A stretch of 62,829 nucleotides of DNA from Xanthobacter autotrophicus (lineage in GTDB: Bacteria; Pseudomonadota; Alphaproteobacteria; Rhizobiales; Xanthobacteraceae): contig NZ_JAIVFO010000006.1 of the NCBI RefSeq assembly GCF_029991245.1, forward strand, positions 7,501 to 70,329. Direction: 5' to 3'. The notes under the pieces were generated by a model. The model ran no database searches and had not been told where the DNA came from. It saw only the letters and a list, made by a program, of their open reading frames with translations. Shown in pieces: positions 45,382 to 55,089 of this stretch. The translations under genes and the position numbers were made by a program. The first letter of the stretch is position 1, and each line of letters begins with the position of its first letter.

Positions 45382-46838
45382 ATGAACTACCGCAATCTCG
45401 CGATCTGCATTGCGACGAGCCTGTCGCTTCACGCACTCCCGGCGATAGCTACAGAGGATGGGAATAAGCCGAACGCCAATTGGCCCTCGTGGGAGGACAA
45501 TCAAGCCGATTCAGATTCGCTCATCTTACAGGGAGCAACGATTCTTCAGGCTCCGCCGCCGCCGTCGAGCGAGCCAACCGGGCCACTATCCGGCATCGGG
45601 AAGTATTTGAAATCGAACGGAATTGAACTCGGTATCCTGTTCAACGACTTCTTCCTTTATCAGTACCAGACGGGCCGCATTCCAAATTCTACGATGAATT
45701 CTAGTGATATTAAATACCACGTCGGTCTTGATCTTGAAAAAATTATGGGGATACCGAACACAAAATTGAAATTTGATCTGACGCAATACCTCACTTCACA
45801 GAATGCCTTCGATTTCGTCGTATTTAGCAATAGTTATTTTTTTCCAGGGGCTGGCGGCTACGACTCGACCATGCTCAGCCGTCTTTCGATTGAAAGCACC
45901 TTTATGGATGGCCGACTCACCGTCGAGCTGGGGCGAATGAACCCCATCTTCGATTTCATGATGCCGACCTTCTGCGGCCTCTGTTTCAACGGAACGCAGG
46001 CTCGTAATGCTTTTTTTCCTGGGCCCGATGCGCAGGTTTGGGGTGGAAGAGCGGCCTATCGGCTTAATCCGCATGACACGGTGCAAGTTGGACTATATGA
46101 AAACGACCTGTATGTTTTTCAGAAGACGAATGGATGGTACTTTTCAACGGATCAGGCAATCGGATACATCGCTCTAGCGAATTATGTCCATGAAACAACG
46201 TTTTTAGATGAGGAGAAGCCAGTAAATATGAACTCGGAATGTTCTATAATTCCGCAGACTACAACGACCCTTTGCTAAATACAGATTTTACGTCCCATGT
46301 CCTCAAGCCCTGGGGGACAGCCCTTGTTCACGATGAGGGGGTTGCTGGAGTATTTGGTCAGTTCCGTAAGGTGATCTGGAGCGAAGTTGGCGCGTTGGGA
46401 AACCCTTTCGCGGAGAATGTTGCGTTGTACGGCGCTCTATTCGTAACCCCAGGGGCGGGAGTTGCTTACCCTGTGGAAGCGATTGGTGGGATTGAGATTT
46501 CAAATTTCGTGCCTCGGCAGCCGTTCTGGATGTTCGGTGTTGGACTTCATTATGTATATATTGGGGATCGGCAGGCCCAGTATGAACAACAAATGAGAGT
46601 AGCGCTGGGAGGACTGAACGTCTCCACTCCTCAAAATATGTTTTCACCAACTATAACTCTGCGATTCCCCATCTCCGATTTTACGATCGGCCAGGCCTTC
46701 GCGGAGTATTTTATCAATCAGGATTCGTCGTATATCCCAACCGCGGAACGGCCGAAAGATGGATGGTTTCTTGGAATGAGGGTGACCGTCGACATTGGCA
46801 AGGCCCTGGGCCTGAATTCTGGTGGCATGTTTTTTTGA
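45382..46838 (+). pseudogene. OprB-like outer-membrane porin gene, frameshifted
   Basis: Two adjacent frames together encode one porin. The first (45382-46278) has a signal peptide, a Pro-rich linker and barrel strands (GIELGILFNDFFLYQ ...). The second (46239-46838) continues with YELGMFYNSADYND and ends in VDIGKALGLNSGGMFF, a typical C-terminal Phe strand. Around 46224-46228 one base is missing; adding one T joins the frames at ...EKPVN-YELGMFYN. This is either a real inactivating frameshift or a sequencing error. The gene has lower GC than its neighbours. It would have let the island substrate cross the outer membrane. Confidence 0.75.
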
Positions 46839-46986
46839 TATGGATAGCGAAATATTCCAATATCCTACATGCGCCAAACACGTCGTCTCTAGTATGTCTT
46901 GATGTGCACGTAGTAAATATCAGACATTGGAAATCAGGTTATCCAATACTTTCGTTCATGGCCGACCATCTAGCGAGGGTTGAGAG

Positions 46987-47466
46987 ATGAAGCAGGAAAT
47001 TCGCGATCAGTTCCGCCAGGCCATGCGCAGGATGGCCGCCACAGTCAGCGTAATCACAACCTGTCAGGAAGGCGAAAATTTCGGCATGACAGCCTCTGCG
47101 GTCACGTCACTGTCGATGGATCCGCCGTCGTTGCTAGTTTGCGTTAACAAGTCTGCCGGCTTCCATGACGTGATCACATCAACCGACCATTTTTGCGTCA
47201 ACATTTTGCGACATGGCCAGGAGGATATCTCCGCCGTATTTGGTGGTAAACTGCCTCATTCTGAGCGTTTTTCTACGGGAAGTTGGAGCTTTGATGGGAC
47301 TGTGCCATATCTGAAAGAATCGCAGGCGGCTATATTTTGCCGGCGTGCGGGTATTTTTGAGCATGGTACTCATTCGATTATTGTCGGGGAAGCTGTTGAT
47401 CTCATTATTGGTCATCCGGTGATGCCACTCATTTATTCGGATGGACGATACAGCACGGTTGCGTGA
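46987..47466 (+). CDS. Flavin reductase, HpaC/HsaB-like
   Basis: 159 residues of the FMN-binding split-barrel flavin reductase family: FRQAMRRMAATVSVITT, GMTASAVTSLSMDPPSLLVCVN and FCVNILRHGQ are the family's opening motifs. It makes reduced flavin for two-component monooxygenases, two of which are encoded at 39606 and 48791. Local base composition is low in GC like the porin gene before it. Confidence 0.9.
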   Translation: MKQEIRDQFRQAMRRMAATVSVITTCQEGENFGMTASAVTSLSMDPPSLLVCVNKSAGFHDVITSTDHFCVNILRHGQEDISAVFGGKLPHSERFSTGSWSFDGTVPYLKESQAAIFCRRAGIFEHGTHSIIVGEAVDLIIGHPVMPLIYSDGRYSTVA

Positions 47467-48039
47467 ATGCGGGGTCAGTTGTCGCGTTCGATCATTTCGC
47501 TTGAGTTCGAGGCCGTTGGATCAACGCGACGAGCTGAATTCCGCTCCCCGCGGAATTGGGAAAGCGCTATTCCGCGTCCGCGGGCCGTTGATGGCCGCCG
47601 TTTGGATAGGTATCGGGCATTTCCGTTCGCGGCCTCCTGGGAGACCGTTGGCTGGATCGTCAACGTCCTCCCCGGGCACCTCAAGCAGGCACTCGGGCTG
47701 ATCCATCATGCAGGTCAGCGCATGCCGTACGCCGTCGAATCCTTCGGCGCGGCCGTCATCACAAAGGGCCTTGACCCCTTCATGAAGCTGGGGAATTGCC
47801 GGGCGCAAAGCGCCTCATGGAGAAGCTCTTGGACTCGCCCTGAATACGAGCAAGTCCACAATCGCCTCCATGTCCACAATCGCCTCCATGCCATCAGAAC
47901 CGGGGCGCGACCCGACCTGTTCGGATAGATCGAAGGCATGTACAGGCCGCGCCGACTGCATTTGGCTCTCAGTTGCTTGTACCACGCCGGCACACGGTAA
48001 GCACTTCGGGACGTCCGGCTCGAGATAACATCGCCCGAA
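47467..48039. other. Gene-free stretch
   Basis: About 570 bp between the flavin reductase and the minus-strand CMD gene. Short open frames exist on both strands but none has recognisable content. It contains a tandem direct repeat of GTCCACAATCGCCTCCAT (about 47855-47890). Possibly decayed DNA. Confidence 0.4.
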
Positions 48040-48615
48040 TTAAGTGCCCCCCAGGACGTTGAATGGAGAGGGAGCGACGGGGGTGGGGTTGCGCGAGACA
48101 TTCATGACCATCGCGAGCAGGGCGTAATAGCCGCATACTGCGCAGAGATCGATCACGCCTGCCGGCCCCAGCAATCGCTCGACATCCGCAAATATTGCAT
48201 CATCAACATCGTTTGCGCGGTGTAGCTGGCGGCAAAAGGCGAATACGATCATTTCGTCGGGCGAAAGGCCTTCGGCTTCTCGGCCCGCAGCAAGTAACGT
48301 GATCGCCCGCTCGCTGACGCCAGCTTCTCGAGCAAGAACAGAGTGAATGCGCCACTCATACTCCTGTCGCCAGTGTCGCGCAGTTATCAGGATCGCCAAT
48401 TCTCGCAGATTCGCAGGTATCCCGCTTTGGAATCGCAAATAGGCACCAAGCGCTTGCGTTGCGTTGAATGCGCCCGGGCTGTTGAGCAAAACAGAGAAAG
48501 GGCCCCGGATCGATCCCCGAGGACCAGAATTAAAGGCATCGACGGCTGACTGCTGCTCAGGAGTCATCATCGTCAAATCCACCGACGATATACGCGGTTC
48601 AGTATCCTGATGCAT
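48040..48615 (-). CDS. Carboxymuconolactone decarboxylase-like protein
   Basis: 191 residues from ATG 48615 (GGGAGAAGG upstream). The CMD core is LRELAILITARHWRQEYEWRIHSVLAREAGVS; as in the copy at 43209, the CxxC of AhpD is replaced (RQEYEWRIH). It is divergent from the second flavin monooxygenase gene, echoing the pairing of CMD and monooxygenase at 39.6-41.6 kb. Confidence 0.8.
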   Translation of the reverse strand: MHQDTEPRISSVDLTMMTPEQQSAVDAFNSGPRGSIRGPFSVLLNSPGAFNATQALGAYLRFQSGIPANLRELAILITARHWRQEYEWRIHSVLAREAGVSERAITLLAAGREAEGLSPDEMIVFAFCRQLHRANDVDDAIFADVERLLGPAGVIDLCAVCGYYALLAMVMNVSRNPTPVAPSPFNVLGGT

Positions 48616-48790
48616 ATCCTTCTCCCATCCGTCCGATATCGCATGATAGTTCGCTTCGGCGTGACGCGGAGTCATGAATGCGATCGTGCCCGGCAGATGT
48701 ACGTAAGGCGGACGAGTGGCGAGGTAAGCTTGTTTGGCCCCCGGTCTCGAACGAAAACGGCTTACGCAGCAGACCTAACGAGGTAAAGCC

Positions 48791-50059
48791 GTGGACACCC
48801 AGACAAAACCTTTTCGCATCGACGCGGCCTATCTGCCGCAGCCCGAACCGGGGCTTACCCCGACCGAGATCATCCGCCGTGCCATCGAGCTGCGGCCGCT
48901 GCTGCTGGAAGACCAGGCCAATAGCGAGGCACGCGGAACCTATTCTCTCGAAATGCACGAACGCTTCCGTAAGGCTGGCTTCTATCGGATCCTTCAGCCT
49001 AAAATGTACGGGGGGTACGAGTTCGATCTGACGGTGTTCGCCCGCGTCATCATGGAGATCGCGAGGGGCTGTCCGGGAACGGGTTGGGGCCTGTGTCTTG
49101 CCTCGGCTCATGCGCTGAATGCCGCCGCGATCTTCTCCCAAGAGGGACAGGACATCCTGTTTGGTTCCGATGGGGAGTTTGCGGCGTCTGCGCGGGGCAT
49201 GCCCACCGGCACTGCCACGGAGACCGACGAGGGCTGGATCATCAACGGGGTGTGGGACTACTGCTCGGGCTCGCCTCACAGCAATTATGCGATGGTCGGC
49301 GTCCGGATCGTGAGCGAAGATCCCTCGCTGCCCCCCGCGTTGGGCGTGGTTGCAGTGCCGCGCTCCCAATGGACGATGCTCGACAACTGGCGCGGCTATA
49401 TCGGTCTTGCTGCCAGCGGCTCCAACAGCATCGAGATCACCAATGCGCTGGTGCCGAAGCCCCTGCTGGTTCGTCAGAATTTTTTTGCGCTGAATATCGA
49501 TGGCGGTACCGAAGGCTACCATATCCATAATAACCCGATGTATTCCGGCCGGATGTTCGGATTTTTCCAGACCGAGATTACCTCGATCCTCGTCGGGCTC
49601 GGCTTTGCCGCACTCGATGAATTCGAGCGGATCATGAAGTTGAAAATGGCGGCTCCCGCAGGCCCGCCCGGTGTCGGGGGGGGCGTGCAGGATTTCCTGA
49701 GGCCTTACGGCCTCGCCCTCGGGATGCTCGAGACAGCGAGGAATGCGGTCATCTCGGGCGCCCAATCCTATCTGGATTATTGCGAGGCTGGCCTTCTTGA
49801 TCCCAGCGCTTATACCGAGGTGGACGACATGCGAATCCAGGCGGGGCTGCAACATGCCGCGCGCCTGTCGGGCGATGTGGTGGATCTTCTCTACACTTCA
49901 GTCGGCACCAGCATGGCGGCGAAGAATGGGAGCCGACTGCAGCGCTATTTCCGCGACATGTCGATGGCCCGCACGAACCCTGGCCTTGCTTACGAGCGCA
50001 CCGCCGCTCAGCTTGCAAGCCGTACGCTCAGTGAGCGGACCGCCATCCGCGCGGGGTGA
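48791..50059 (+). CDS. Flavin-dependent monooxygenase, HsaA/HpaB-C2 type, paralogue 2
   Basis: 422 residues from GTG 48791 with GAGG upstream. It matches paralogue 1 in layout: LPQPEPGLTPTEIIRRA, GFYRILQPKMYGGYEFD, ARGCPGTGWGLCLAS, GVWDYCSG. As in that protein, no acyl-CoA oxidation features stand out, and it should take reduced flavin from a partner reductase. Hydroxylation of a phenolic ring is the likely reaction. It is followed by a 410-bp gap. Confidence 0.82.
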   Translation: MDTQTKPFRIDAAYLPQPEPGLTPTEIIRRAIELRPLLLEDQANSEARGTYSLEMHERFRKAGFYRILQPKMYGGYEFDLTVFARVIMEIARGCPGTGWGLCLASAHALNAAAIFSQEGQDILFGSDGEFAASARGMPTGTATETDEGWIINGVWDYCSGSPHSNYAMVGVRIVSEDPSLPPALGVVAVPRSQWTMLDNWRGYIGLAASGSNSIEITNALVPKPLLVRQNFFALNIDGGTEGYHIHNNPMYSGRMFGFFQTEITSILVGLGFAALDEFERIMKLKMAAPAGPPGVGGGVQDFLRPYGLALGMLETARNAVISGAQSYLDYCEAGLLDPSAYTEVDDMRIQAGLQHAARLSGDVVDLLYTSVGTSMAAKNGSRLQRYFRDMSMARTNPGLAYERTAAQLASRTLSERTAIRAG

Positions 50060-50472
50060 GGCGACGGGGCTCTCCTACAATCCACGGCGACCGGCGATCC
50101 CCCCTTGGGGGGTCGTTCTGTCGAGGAAAGACGAGTGGAAACGGGATATTTCAGCGTCCATCCCGCCTACTATTTTGAAATTTCCATTTCAATATATCTG
50201 ACCGTTTGATTTGCGATCTTTTTTAGGTGTGGCTACTGGTCCCGCTCAGCCCAAGGCGACGTTCAAAATCAACGAGTTACTTTACCATATCATCTTCACT
50301 AATACGTATTTTTACATTGTTAAGCCAGGATTTTTATCTGGAATATTCAAAAGGTCACTGAACGGACGACAGAGCCAAACGCGTTTTACGAATCGAACCG
50401 CCCATCTAGCGTTGATCAACGTGCCAAGGCGTCCAATCGGGCACGCCGGGCCGAGCATCAGGAGGAGTCTCA
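50060..50472. promoter_or_regulatory. AT-rich gene-free region before the VOC gene
   Basis: About 410 bp; the middle (50150-50350) is AT-rich and probably contains the promoter of the ring-cleavage/hydroxylase/lactonase operon. The site AGGAGGAG precedes the VOC start at 50473. No clear operator was found. Confidence 0.4.
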
Positions 50473-50994
50473 ATGGAAATTGGTCACGTGGGCCTCTATG
50501 TCACGGATTTCGATCGCATGCTGGCATTCTACCAGCGCATGTTCGGGTTCACGATCACGGACATGGAACGCAACGAAAAGCGATCTATCGTGTTCCTGAC
50601 GGCCGATCCGACCTCCCATCATCAGCTCGTCCTGGTCACCGGCCGGCCCGAAAGCGAGCAGCATCTCGTGAACCAGCTTTCCTTCCGCCTAAAGACGCTC
50701 CCCGAGTTGCAGCGTGTGTACAAGTGCCTCGTCGAGGATGGTGTTCCCAATCTCGAGCCGCTGACGCACGGGATTGCTTGGTCGGTCTACTTCCCCGATC
50801 CAGACGGCAACCGGGTCGAAGCCTATGTCGATACGCCGTGGTACATCACTCAGCCGCACCGGACGACGATCGACCTTCTCGATCCCGAAGAGGAGATCTA
50901 TTCCCGGACGGAAGCCCTCTGCCGAAACGCACCGGGCTTCACGCCGCTCTCCAAATGGAGCGAAACGGTCGCCCGGTCCATTACGCCGCTGTGA
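50473..50994 (+). CDS. VOC-fold protein, candidate extradiol ring-cleavage dioxygenase
   Basis: 173 residues, one vicinal-oxygen-chelate module. Candidate metal ligands are His5 (MEIGHVGLYVTD), a His in HHQLVLV and Glu in GNRVEAYVDTPW. Extradiol dioxygenases and glyalases share this fold; next to an aromatic hydroxylase, a ring-cleavage role is more likely. First gene of a three-gene plus-strand unit. Confidence 0.75.
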   Translation: MEIGHVGLYVTDFDRMLAFYQRMFGFTITDMERNEKRSIVFLTADPTSHHQLVLVTGRPESEQHLVNQLSFRLKTLPELQRVYKCLVEDGVPNLEPLTHGIAWSVYFPDPDGNRVEAYVDTPWYITQPHRTTIDLLDPEEEIYSRTEALCRNAPGFTPLSKWSETVARSITPL

Positions 50995-51025
50995 GCTGCT
51001 TTCCTCGGGTGGTTTGGGACGCAAG

Positions 51026-52510
51026 ATGACCGATCATTTCGACGTTGCCATTATCGGTTACGGCCCCGTCGGCGCAACGCTGGCGAACCTGCTGGAACGC
51101 CAGTCGCGGCGGGTCCTGGTGGTGGACCCTTACGCGGAGGCTTACCCGCGGCCGCGGGCGACCCATCTCGATGGTGAGGCGGTGCGCATCCTTCAATCGG
51201 CGGGCGTTGGCGAGATGCTTGCCGAAGGGCTGGGCACCTACCCCCGCATGCGCTTCGAGGATGCCGAAGGCGCGCTGCTGATCGACTGGCCCCGGTCGAT
51301 TCTGCCGGGCCCGCATGGCTGGCGCGACAGCAACCGCTTCCACCAGCCGGATCTGGAGGCGGCGCTGCGCGAGCGCGCCGTCTCATCCCCGTTGATCACC
51401 CTCCAGCTCGGCTGGCGCGCCACCGCGATTGTGCAGGACGATAGCGCCGTGACCATCGAGGCGATGGGGCCGGACGGCGCAACAACCTTTACCGCGGATT
51501 TCGTCGTCGGTTGCGACGGCGCGCGCTCGAGCGTGCGGCAGATGCTCGGTGCGGAACTGGAGGTTCTTGCGCCTCCCGAACAATGGCTGGTTGCCGATCT
51601 CATCCTGCATCCCGGCGCGCCCGAGCTGCCGGAAGGGACTGTGCAATATTGCGATCCCGTGCGCCCGTTCACCTATATCGAGGGGGTGGGACGTCGGCGC
51701 CGCTGGGAGGTCATGCTGCGGCCCGGCGACGATCCGACGACCTTCGCCGAGCCGGACCACGTGCATTCATTGCTGCGGCCTTGGGTGGCGCCGGGCGATG
51801 CCGAGCTCGAGCGTGCGACCGTATATACTTTCAACTCCGCGATCGCCACGCGCTGGCGCAATGGTCGCGTGATGATCGCCGGCGATGCGGCGCACCAGAC
51901 GCCGCCTTTCCTCGGACAAGGCTTGTGCGCCGGGCTGCGCGACGCGGCGAACCTAGCATGGAAGCTCGCATGGGTGCTGGATGGGCGCAGCACAGCGTCG
52001 ATACTGGACACTTTCCAAGCCGAATTGCGGCCGCATGTGGCCCATTACATCACCGAGGCCAACCGGATCGGCGCGATCATCCAGGAAACCGACCGCGAGC
52101 GCGCGCGCGCGCGGGACGCGATGCTGCGCGCCCAGCCGCAAATCCTTACGCCAATCAGGCCTCGGCTCGGCGGCAGCGGCGAATCTTCGGCCGACTCCCT
52201 GGCGGGCACTCTGGCGCCGCAACCCCGGCTCAGGGATGGGCAATTGCTGGACGACAAGACGGGATTGCGATTTGTCGTGCTTTCCCGGCCTGGGCTGCTC
52301 GGTCAGGTGACAGACGAGACCCGGATGCGCTGGCAACAGGCCGATGCAGCTTTGCTGGAAGGCGAAGCAACCGGATATTTGGAGTCCATCGGCGCCCAAG
52401 CGGTCATCATCCGGCCCGATCACTATATCCTGGGGACAGCGCGATCGGCGATCGAGCTTGATGAGGTCACAAGGACGATCCCGTTGGCGGCGGGCGGAGG
52501 TGTGCAATAA
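51026..52510 (+). CDS. Class A FAD-dependent aromatic hydroxylase, MhpA/PheA-like
   Basis: 494 residues from ATG 51026. It has the dinucleotide motif IIGYGPVGATLANLL, the DG motif VGCDGARSSVR and the GD motif AGDAAHQTPPFLGQGLCAG; a thioredoxin-like C-terminal domain follows as in phenol and 3-(3-hydroxyphenyl)propionate hydroxylases. It would ortho-hydroxylate a phenol, with the VOC protein encoded 31 bp upstream then cleaving the ring. Confidence 0.9.
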   Translation: MTDHFDVAIIGYGPVGATLANLLERQSRRVLVVDPYAEAYPRPRATHLDGEAVRILQSAGVGEMLAEGLGTYPRMRFEDAEGALLIDWPRSILPGPHGWRDSNRFHQPDLEAALRERAVSSPLITLQLGWRATAIVQDDSAVTIEAMGPDGATTFTADFVVGCDGARSSVRQMLGAELEVLAPPEQWLVADLILHPGAPELPEGTVQYCDPVRPFTYIEGVGRRRRWEVMLRPGDDPTTFAEPDHVHSLLRPWVAPGDAELERATVYTFNSAIATRWRNGRVMIAGDAAHQTPPFLGQGLCAGLRDAANLAWKLAWVLDGRSTASILDTFQAELRPHVAHYITEANRIGAIIQETDRERARARDAMLRAQPQILTPIRPRLGGSGESSADSLAGTLAPQPRLRDGQLLDDKTGLRFVVLSRPGLLGQVTDETRMRWQQADAALLEGEATGYLESIGAQAVIIRPDHYILGTARSAIELDEVTRTIPLAAGGGVQ

Positions 52511-53376
52511 CGGGCGCGCTTATTCCTGCCGGCCGTGCCGGGAACGCCTTGCGCCGCCCGGAATGCGTGCTGGTGCTGCCTGACGGTGCGCTGGCGGTAT
52601 CGGACGATCGCGGCGGCATCACGCGGATTGGCCCCGATGGAAGCTGCGACCACCTGCCCTGTCCCGGCGGCCCGACCAACGGGGTGGCGCGGGATCGGGA
52701 CGGATCACTGATCCTGGCTGGGATTGATACTGGCACCATTCACAGACTCCGGCCCGACGGCACCGCCGAGCTGGTGCTTGACCAATTTGAGGGGGAGAAA
52801 CTCGGAGCGGTAAATTTTGTGCATTTCGATCCAGCTGGAGGGCTGTGGATCACCGTATCGACCCGTGTCATTCCCCGTTCACGTGCGATCGAATCCGCCG
52901 TCCCGGACGGCTATATGCTCAAGCTCACACCTTCAGGTCCGCGCCTGATGGCGACAGGATTCTGCTTCGCCAACGAGATCCGCATCGACCCTGGCATGCA
53001 ATGGGTGTATCTCGCGGAATCGGCGCTGGGGCGCGTGCTTCGGCTGCCCATACGGTCGGACGGTACGCTCGGGAAGCCCGAGCCGTTCGGCCCTGAACCG
53101 CTGTTTCCTGGCGCCATCGTCGACGGATTGGCTTTCGACGTCGAGGGAGGGTTATGGGTGACCGAGGTGACCCGCAACGGGATCCACCGGATTGATCGGG
53201 ACGGAGCCGCACGCTGCCTGTTTGAGGATCCCGAAGCAAATCTCGTCAATTTCCCGGCCAGTATAGCATTCGGCGGCAATGATCGAAAAACCGTATTCGT
53301 CGGATCTATTCGCCTTGACCATGTTTTGATATTTCGCAGCACTGTCGCGGGAGCACCCGCGTCGTATCCTATTTGA
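52507..53376 (+). CDS. SMP-30/gluconolactonase-family protein
   Basis: The beta-propeller lactonase fold is clear (ECVLVLPDGALAVSD, GPTNGVARDRDGSL, GFCFANEIRIDP, DGLAFDVEGGLWVTE). The first standard start is TTG 52549 (275 residues), but the sequence before it (TGALIPAGRAGNALRRP) also looks like coding and reaches back to an ATA at 52507 overlapping the hydroxylase stop. A non-canonical start (ATA or ATT) or a short N terminus is therefore possible. It may hydrolyse a lactone in the pathway. Confidence 0.82.
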   Translation: MTGALIPAGRAGNALRRPECVLVLPDGALAVSDDRGGITRIGPDGSCDHLPCPGGPTNGVARDRDGSLILAGIDTGTIHRLRPDGTAELVLDQFEGEKLGAVNFVHFDPAGGLWITVSTRVIPRSRAIESAVPDGYMLKLTPSGPRLMATGFCFANEIRIDPGMQWVYLAESALGRVLRLPIRSDGTLGKPEPFGPEPLFPGAIVDGLAFDVEGGLWVTEVTRNGIHRIDRDGAARCLFEDPEANLVNFPASIAFGGNDRKTVFVGSIRLDHVLIFRSTVAGAPASYPI

Positions 53377-53757
53377 CAATCCACATCCGGATTTGGATAT
53401 ATTATGTATAAAATTTATGAATAAATAATATATGGATTTTAGTGAATAATATCGGTGATGCTTGATTATATTTCTGTGGATTTGACAACGATTCATGCAT
53501 GATCGGAACAACTCAATATACCGGCCGAACTTGGCGACAGGCGCTGAGCTGTCGTTGCGGCCGAACACCACAGTCTACGGCGGTCGGCATAACGGCTAGG
53601 TTGTGAGCGGCATCGACTCACTGATCCGCTTGGGCGGCGGCCGGAACGGCGCGTTCGATGCCCGCACGCCGGAGATGGTGGACGGCACGCGGCCGCGCTT
53701 CGTCAGCACCGACCGGGCGAAGCGCTTCCTCGACACGAACTGACCCAGGCTGTCATC
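53377..53757. other. Gene-free stretch with a gene fragment
   Basis: The first part (53380-53500) is very AT-rich. At 53604-53743 a short frame encodes SGIDSLIRLGGGRNGAFDAR ... RFLDTN and ends in TGA; a stop just upstream means it is only the tail of some protein, which I do not recognise. Confidence 0.45.
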
Positions 53758-54972
53758 ATGCTGCAAATCTCATCCCGGCGCATCGCCCCTATCCTGGGTT
53801 CTCTTGGCGCCTTAGGCCCATTGTCTATCGACATGTACCTGCCTGGCCTGCCACAGATCGCGGCGGACCTGAATGTCGGCGAACGCGACGTGCAATTCAG
53901 CCTGATGGCCTGCTTCGCCGGCCTCATGCTCGGGCAGCTCTTCTACGGTCCGCTATCGGACCGCATCGGCCGCAAGACGACGATCTATATCGGCCTCACG
54001 TTGTTCATCGCCGGCGCGATCGGATGCACCATTGCCGGGACGGCCGGGCAATTGGCCGCATGGCGTTTTATCCAGGGGCTCGGCGGCTCGATCGGGATGG
54101 TGATCAGCCTTGCCGTCGTGCGCGATCTCTACCAGGGACGGGCCGCTGTCGGTCTGATTGCATTGATCATGATCGTGCAGGGCGTTGCGCCGGTCGTCGC
54201 TCCGCTCCTGGGCGCCGCCATCATCGCCGTTGCGCCGTGGCGGACAATCTTTGCGGTCCTGGCGCTGATCGCCATCGCTTGCATGATCCTTGTCGTCGCC
54301 GCGTTGCCGGAGACCCGCATGCCGGAGCTTCGGGCCGTGAGCCGTCCGCTCCACGCCATCCACGCCTATTTGCAACTCATCGTGAGCAGGCGCTTTATTC
54401 CCTACGTCGCGACGACGGCACTGGCGATGGCCGGGTTCTTCGCCTACCTGGCCAGTTCCTCTTTCATTTTCATCTCCATTTATGGGCTGACGCCTGCTGC
54501 CTACAGCACGCTCTTTGCCGTCAACGCCATCGGCCTGGTGATAGGCGCGCAGGTGGCTCCCCGGCTGTTGGGGCGTTTCCGACCAGAGTCGATCGTGCGG
54601 GCGGCGCTGGCCGTCTATGCGGCGGTGGCCGTTCTCCTGGTCGCTCTTGAGCTGAATGGCGGCGTCCCGCTTGCCCCGTTCGCGGTCCTGTTGTTCATCG
54701 CCATTGCGTCCTCCGCTTTCGTAATGCCGCTGACCAGCGTGATGGCTCTGGAATCGTTCGGCGCTGTATCGGGCACCGCGGCCGCGCTCATGGGTGCGGT
54801 CCAGTTCGGAGCGGGCACCCTTGCCTCTCTGGTCGTAAGCCTCACAGCCAACGGAACGGCATTGCCGATGCTTGCCACCATTGCCGCGTGCGGTCTCTCC
54901 GCGTGCCTGATGTCTTTCTTCGCCTTCCCGAAGGTCGCGCACCTCTTGCCGGGAAGGGAGGACGCATCCTGA
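53758..54972 (+). CDS. Bcr/CflA-family MFS exporter
   Basis: 404 residues, twelve TM helices. The opening SIDMYLPGLPQIAADL and the loop-2 motif GPLSDRIGRKTTIYIG mark the Bcr/CflA drug-resistance branch. It probably exports toxic intermediates such as quinones, though family members move many drugs. It is bordered on the right by IS5-like remnants. Confidence 0.88.
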   Translation: MLQISSRRIAPILGSLGALGPLSIDMYLPGLPQIAADLNVGERDVQFSLMACFAGLMLGQLFYGPLSDRIGRKTTIYIGLTLFIAGAIGCTIAGTAGQLAAWRFIQGLGGSIGMVISLAVVRDLYQGRAAVGLIALIMIVQGVAPVVAPLLGAAIIAVAPWRTIFAVLALIAIACMILVVAALPETRMPELRAVSRPLHAIHAYLQLIVSRRFIPYVATTALAMAGFFAYLASSSFIFISIYGLTPAAYSTLFAVNAIGLVIGAQVAPRLLGRFRPESIVRAALAVYAAVAVLLVALELNGGVPLAPFAVLLFIAIASSAFVMPLTSVMALESFGAVSGTAAALMGAVQFGAGTLASLVVSLTANGTALPMLATIAACGLSACLMSFFAFPKVAHLLPGREDAS

Positions 54973-55089
54973 TCGACACAAACAGCGCCAGGATCATCGC
55001 GGCGGGGACCGTCACCCGAGCTTGTCGGCGTAGACGACGCTGACCCAGATGGAATCCGACCGCCAGCAGGAAAGGATAGAGGAGACTCG

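Noticed and set aside
47467-47928. 153-codon plus-strand open frame after the flavin reductase
   Set aside because: No ribosome-binding site, no recognisable domain and low-complexity Arg-rich sequence; treated as non-coding.
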